A stretch of 9,428 bases of DNA from an uncultured bacterium (GTDB lineage: Bacteria > Verrucomicrobiota > Kiritimatiellia > RFP12 > UBA1067). The stretch covers positions 1-9,428 of the forward strand of contig CAMIVJ010000088.1 in assembly GCA_946401765.1 (NCBI GenBank). Direction: 5' to 3'. This document shows, one piece after another, positions 6,647 to 9,428 of the stretch (its first letter is position 1; each line of letters opens with the position of its first letter). The position numbers were made by a program, and so were the translations under genes. The notes below the pieces were generated by a model. It was not told where the DNA came from and did no database searches. It saw only the letters and a program-made list of their open reading frames with translations.

Positions 6647-6715
6647 GTGCCTAGTGCTTAGTGCCTAGTGCCTAGTGCTTAGTGCCTAGTGCCTAGTGCG
6701 GGAGTGACTAGTGCT
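6631..6715. repeat. 7-bp tandem repeat array (TAGTGCN) with 21-bp higher-order period
   Basis: Ten perfect-length copies run from 6631 to 6700, differing only at the seventh base in the order C, C, C, T, C, C, T, C, C, G. After the octamer GGAGTGAC there is one more copy (TAGTGCT, 6709-6715). The order makes three successive 21-bp blocks (6638-6658, 6659-6679, 6680-6700), each with two C units followed by a unit ending in T, T or G. This suggests amplification as 21-mers after the heptamer arose. The array is non-coding and touches the promoter region of the RAM-domain gene. There are no unique spacers, so it is not a CRISPR array. Confidence 0.95.
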
Positions 6716-6717
6716 TG

Positions 6718-6824
6718 TTCGGCTGGCCGGTTGACCGCTCGGTGTCTACTGGCACTCGTCATCAAAGGTCAAGCGCCAGCGGAGCGAGCAATCAGCCGAT
6801 CAGCCGATCATCCGACCAGCCGAA
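6718..6824. repeat. Imperfect inverted repeat, 17-bp arms with 73-bp centre
   Basis: The left arm at 6718-6734 (TTCGGCTGGCCGGTTGA) pairs with the right arm at 6808-6824 at 15 of 17 positions; the reverse complement of the right arm is TTCGGCTGGTCGGATGA. The right arm is formed mostly by the diverged end of the octamer array at 6791-6822. The centre is large for a simple hairpin and there is no T-run, so a terminator is not indicated. It may be a chance result of octamer-related sequence in both orientations, a mobile-element remnant, or a recombination product. Confidence 0.5.
6791..6822. repeat. Four-copy 8-bp tandem repeat (ATCAGCCG)
   Basis: Two exact copies, ATCAGCCG (6791-6798 and 6799-6806), are followed by diverged copies ATCATCCG (6807-6814) and ACCAGCCG (6815-6822). 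The array lies downstream of the 286-residue exported protein, whose stop is at 6876-6874. It shares its near-8 period with the array at 143-166 but not its sequence. Confidence 0.85.
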
Positions 6825-6873
6825 AGCCTGGAGGCCGTCCCCCAAAAGTTCAAACGAAGCATAGGCCCTTGGG

Positions 6874-7734
6874 TCACGGCATTGGCAATAGAGCGACCCG
6901 TTCGCCCTCCGGCAATCCGGCGTTGATGATCTCCGCCGCCAATGCCGCCGCATTCACCGTGTTTGTCTCGGCGCACATGTGAAGGACAAGGTTCTTGTAG
7001 ATCAGGACATCTCTAACACTTGGGTTTCCATGCGATGAACATAAAAACAACATATTTGTGGCCGAGTCAAGATTACGGACAGAAAGATTAAGTGCCTGCG
7101 TCAGGGGCGTCCCTGCTGTTATCAAGGCCTTACGCTGGGCGAAGCCATGTATTCTCGCCTCCTTGCCGTTGGCACATCGTTCAAGATATCCTTTTGCAAG
7201 ACTCTTCTGCGCATTCGTCGTTGAAACCACATGAAAATACGAGCGGTCATCTGTAGCAAAAGAATATGAGATTCCGCACACAAGAATATTGGTTGGCATA
7301 GTCCAGGTATTGCAGACTACCGTTTCATCTCCATGCGTCACTCCCATCAATGCCATAAGATGACGGCCCTCCTGACGGGTTCTACTCTCTCCCAACTCCA
7401 AAGGGGGTGGCGTCATAAGACTCCGATATTCATCCAGAGACCATGTTATGACATTCGTGTCCAGACCCATTCTGACTGCATATTCCCTGTTTGAGGCCAT
7501 GATTTCTGCCAATACTGGTATTCTGTTTGTAACCTGGAACGCTTCGTACTCCATAATCACGTTTGTTGGAGGTTTCATAGATTCCAGTATGCCGGCCCAC
7601 ACTTCATCAAGATTGGCCTCGCTCCCATACCACAGATTCGTCTGATCATGCATTTCGGCATCTGTGTAGGCAATACACCGCAACAAAATAATCAAACTGG
7701 CAACGAAAAGAAAGAATGATTTGTGGCGTACCAT
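6874..7734 (-). CDS. Exported protein of unknown function, partner of the upstream transglutaminase-like protein
   Basis: A 286-residue protein that I do not recognise. Its N-terminus has a basic start (MVRHK) and a hydrophobic stretch, FFLFVASLIILL (7-18), ending in a polar region around YTDAEMHD, which fits a signal peptide; cleavage near Ala26 is possible. Cys20 is preceded by Arg, which argues against a lipobox. The mature part has no evident membrane segment or repeats and contains five or six cysteines, including CNTW (141), LVCG (153), LERC (187), LFLC (232) and HMC (254). The start is well supported: AAGGAG five bases before the ATG, and only 16 bp after the stop of the upstream gene. 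The two genes are probably one operon and may act together outside the cytoplasm. Base composition is lower in GC than the genes to the left, as in its upstream neighbour. A substrate-processing accessory, inhibitor or immunity role is possible but unsupported. Confidence 0.8.
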   Translation of the reverse strand: MVRHKSFFLFVASLIILLRCIAYTDAEMHDQTNLWYGSEANLDEVWAGILESMKPPTNVIMEYEAFQVTNRIPVLAEIMASNREYAVRMGLDTNVITWSLDEYRSLMTPPPLELGESRTRQEGRHLMALMGVTHGDETVVCNTWTMPTNILVCGISYSFATDDRSYFHVVSTTNAQKSLAKGYLERCANGKEARIHGFAQRKALITAGTPLTQALNLSVRNLDSATNMLFLCSSHGNPSVRDVLIYKNLVLHMCAETNTVNAAALAAEIINAGLPEGERVALLPMP

Positions 7735-7750
7735 GGCAGCTCCTTCACTT

Positions 7751-9428
7751 TCACTTTAGATTGTAGTTGAACTTTGGACTGGCATCTTCAAGCTTGATAC
7801 CTATCTGGTATCTGCTGACCCTCCGCTCATTCTCAGTTGAATAGTCAATCACTGATCTCAGATAATCGTTAATCGACATCGTGCCCAGACAAGGGCCAAT
7901 GCAGGCATCAAATACAAAGCCATTGCCCACCCATACGAAGACGTGCGATCCAAAGCAGGAACGCTGCGTCTCGTCGGAAGAACAGATTTGCGCGCGCAAC
8001 ACGGTATTGGTCATCAATAGCGTGATATTATGGCCTTGATTATCGACTTCGTCCTTCAGATATTCGACTTCATCAGCCAGTTCGTAAACTGGATTGTTAC
8101 ACAGTCCAACTCCTACGAGGTTTACTGTGTTGATATAGCCAAACGGCTTCATTTCAGCAAGTTGTGCATTTAATCCGACCATCCTTGCAAAAGTCGCCAC
8201 GCCGTATGCCTGATCATAGCAGTTGACCCGGCTCTCACCGTGCGCCATATATCGCGTAAGTTCAAAGGTGCCATTCGTAGACCAGTAATGAGGCGCTGAA
8301 TCTACAGTGTCGTACCTAAATCCCATATTGTGGAAAAGATTGGATGTTATGGCAACCATAATCTCTGGCGGATTGTTTTTACCCTCCAGAAATGCGCTAC
8401 AGAAATCCAATGCATTCGTCCACAAGTTGGTCTCGCAGAAACCATTCGGCGTCCATGGTGGCTTTGGATAGGCGAGAAGCGTATAGACCATATGCGGACC
8501 AGTGGTGGCGCAGGCAAACTCCGTCACGGCAGACCCGTTCATCTGCTTAACCTTCCACTCCCATCTGTGGTCTGCCTTGCGAACCATACGCGCGATTGGT
8601 GCATCCATTGAGAAATCTGTCCATGTGGACTCGCCGTCCACAAACGCCACCGTCTGCGCTCCAAGTCTACCAAGAGGCGAATTCGTGCCAACCGTATCGG
8701 CGCACAACACTGCGGAATCAAGCGAGGGTGAGACCTTGAATCTTGCCTTGACCGTAGGCACGACATTTCCTGCGTAGCACACAGGATCGTTCTTCAAACC
8801 ATCTCCACCCGTCCACCACTCTCCGTGCGAAGCGTCGAACATCTGGCTCGCATTCCGCCTAATGCTGACGGCGTCATTCGTGCAAACAGTGGAATCGTGA
8901 TTGAACTTGATCTCCTCCACAGTGAACTTGTAGGCAGAAAGTATAGCCACTTTACCTTCACCTGTGAAGATATCGCTTGACGAATGCACACCCAGAAGAC
9001 CATCAGGATCGGACACCACAACTGATTGCGGCACATTCAGGACATTTAGCGTATAATCGTAGTCCGGTCCCTGCTCGCGGCTGGTGGCTGCATGAGCAAG
9101 GCGCACTTCATAAGACCATCCTGGCTTGAGCAATGCCGTACGGGTCTCACATTGCCCATAGGCCGCATTCACCCACGAGAAAGCCCGTGGAGGCTTCCCC
9201 GCCCCACTTCCGGCCATTGGAGAAGCGGAAAGCAGATACTTCTCGGAATGGCTTGTGCTATGGTCGCCAAAATAGAACTGCATGGCAATGCGACTATTAG
9301 GTAGCCCGCCGTCTGTTGCGTCCGCCGGATCACTGCTCTGGGCGACCTCTGCACCATCATTCACGCCATCCCCGTCCGTGTCGCGTCCATCGGGAATTCC
9401 GTCGCCGTTCCGGTCACTGCCATCTGGG
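7751..9428 (-). CDS. Large exported protein, C-terminal part: TSP3-like Asp/Gly repeats and transglutaminase-like domain
   Basis: The frame is open through the right edge, so at least 558 residues are seen and the true start is missing. At the edge are calcium-binding-type repeats (DRNGDGIPD, DTDGDGVND), as in thrombospondin type 3 repeats of secreted bacterial proteins. About 300 residues of beta-like sequence with scattered cysteines follow. The C-terminal part holds a pattern fitting a transglutaminase-like (papain-fold) core: Cys in RVNCYDQAYGVATFARMVGL (codon 8221-8219), His in GSHVFVWV (7945-7943) and Asp in GFVFDA (7909-7907). The order Cys, His, Asp and the local contexts (Cys at a helix start followed by a 'RxxGLxA' stretch; His and Asp on adjacent strands) match that superfamily. 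Possible activities are peptide or isopeptide cleavage or crosslinking. The spacing of about 92 residues between Cys and His is long, so an insertion is likely. Family assignment is mine from motifs and is not confirmed. Confidence 0.75.
   Translation of the reverse strand, partial: PDGSDRNGDGIPDGRDTDGDGVNDGAEVAQSSDPADATDGGLPNSRIAMQFYFGDHSTSHSEKYLLSASPMAGSGAGKPPRAFSWVNAAYGQCETRTALLKPGWSYEVRLAHAATSREQGPDYDYTLNVLNVPQSVVVSDPDGLLGVHSSSDIFTGEGKVAILSAYKFTVEEIKFNHDSTVCTNDAVSIRRNASQMFDASHGEWWTGGDGLKNDPVCYAGNVVPTVKARFKVSPSLDSAVLCADTVGTNSPLGRLGAQTVAFVDGESTWTDFSMDAPIARMVRKADHRWEWKVKQMNGSAVTEFACATTGPHMVYTLLAYPKPPWTPNGFCETNLWTNALDFCSAFLEGKNNPPEIMVAITSNLFHNMGFRYDTVDSAPHYWSTNGTFELTRYMAHGESRVNCYDQAYGVATFARMVGLNAQLAEMKPFGYINTVNLVGVGLCNNPVYELADEVEYLKDEVDNQGHNITLLMTNTVLRAQICSSDETQRSCFGSHVFVWVGNGFVFDACIGPCLGTMSINDYLRSVIDYSTENERRVSRYQIGIKLEDASPKFNYNLK

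Noticed and set aside
6631..6822. CRISPR array in the repeat-rich gap
   Set aside because: Units are 7-8 bp and adjacent, without unique spacers, and there are no cas genes in the window.
6689..6982. A 97-residue open frame on the plus strand over the gap and the 3' end of the exported gene
   Set aside because: It runs through the inverted and tandem repeats and then antisense to a real gene, with no ribosome binding site or recognisable sequence.
7675..7734. Lipoprotein signal on the 286-residue protein (Cys20)
   Set aside because: The residues before Cys20 are Leu-Leu-Arg. Arginine at -1 does not fit a lipobox, so an ordinary signal peptide is more likely.

Overview
The window reads as a piece of a Gram-negative bacterial chromosome, probably from the PVC superphylum (Kiritimatiellota or Lentisphaerota type, perhaps from a gut or anoxic habitat). 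This placement is an inference. It rests on a V-type ATPase D-I-K gene order, a prepilin-like protein with an H-Xn-DG C-terminal motif, an exported protein with thrombospondin type 3-like Asp/Gly repeats, and high-GC housekeeping genes. All supported genes lie on the minus strand, so transcription runs from high to low coordinates. The large plus-strand reading frames are shadows of high-GC genes.

Right part (about 6874-9428): two adjacent genes for exported-looking proteins, with visibly lower GC than the rest. The first enters from beyond the right edge. It carries calcium-binding-type Asp/Gly repeats, a long beta-like middle, and a C-terminal region with a plausible transglutaminase-type Cys/His/Asp triad. 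Sixteen bases after its stop begins a 286-residue protein with a signal peptide that I do not recognise.

Gap (6590-6873): no gene. It holds a 7-bp tandem repeat array with a nested 21-bp period, an 8-bp tandem array, an imperfect inverted repeat with long arms, and a candidate promoter for the next gene.

Central part (3938-6589): a tight three-gene unit. It encodes a stand-alone Lrp/AsnC ligand-binding (RAM) domain protein, a class I/II PLP aminotransferase and queA (queuosine tRNA modification). The last two overlap by a GTGA.

Left part (190-3876): a near-consensus sigma70-type promoter (TTGATT, 17 bp, TATAAT) sits directly after the queA stop and drives V-type ATPase subunits D, I and K, followed 11 bp later by a prepilin-like gene. 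D and I overlap by ATGA. The rotor subunit K carries the residues that bind Na+ in the Enterococcus hirae ring, which suggests a sodium-coupled enzyme. The catalytic A and B and stalk E genes are not in the window.

Left edge (1-189): a promoter with an inverted repeat over its -10 and spacer, then a leader of about 70 nt and the first nine codons of another minus-strand gene that runs off the window.
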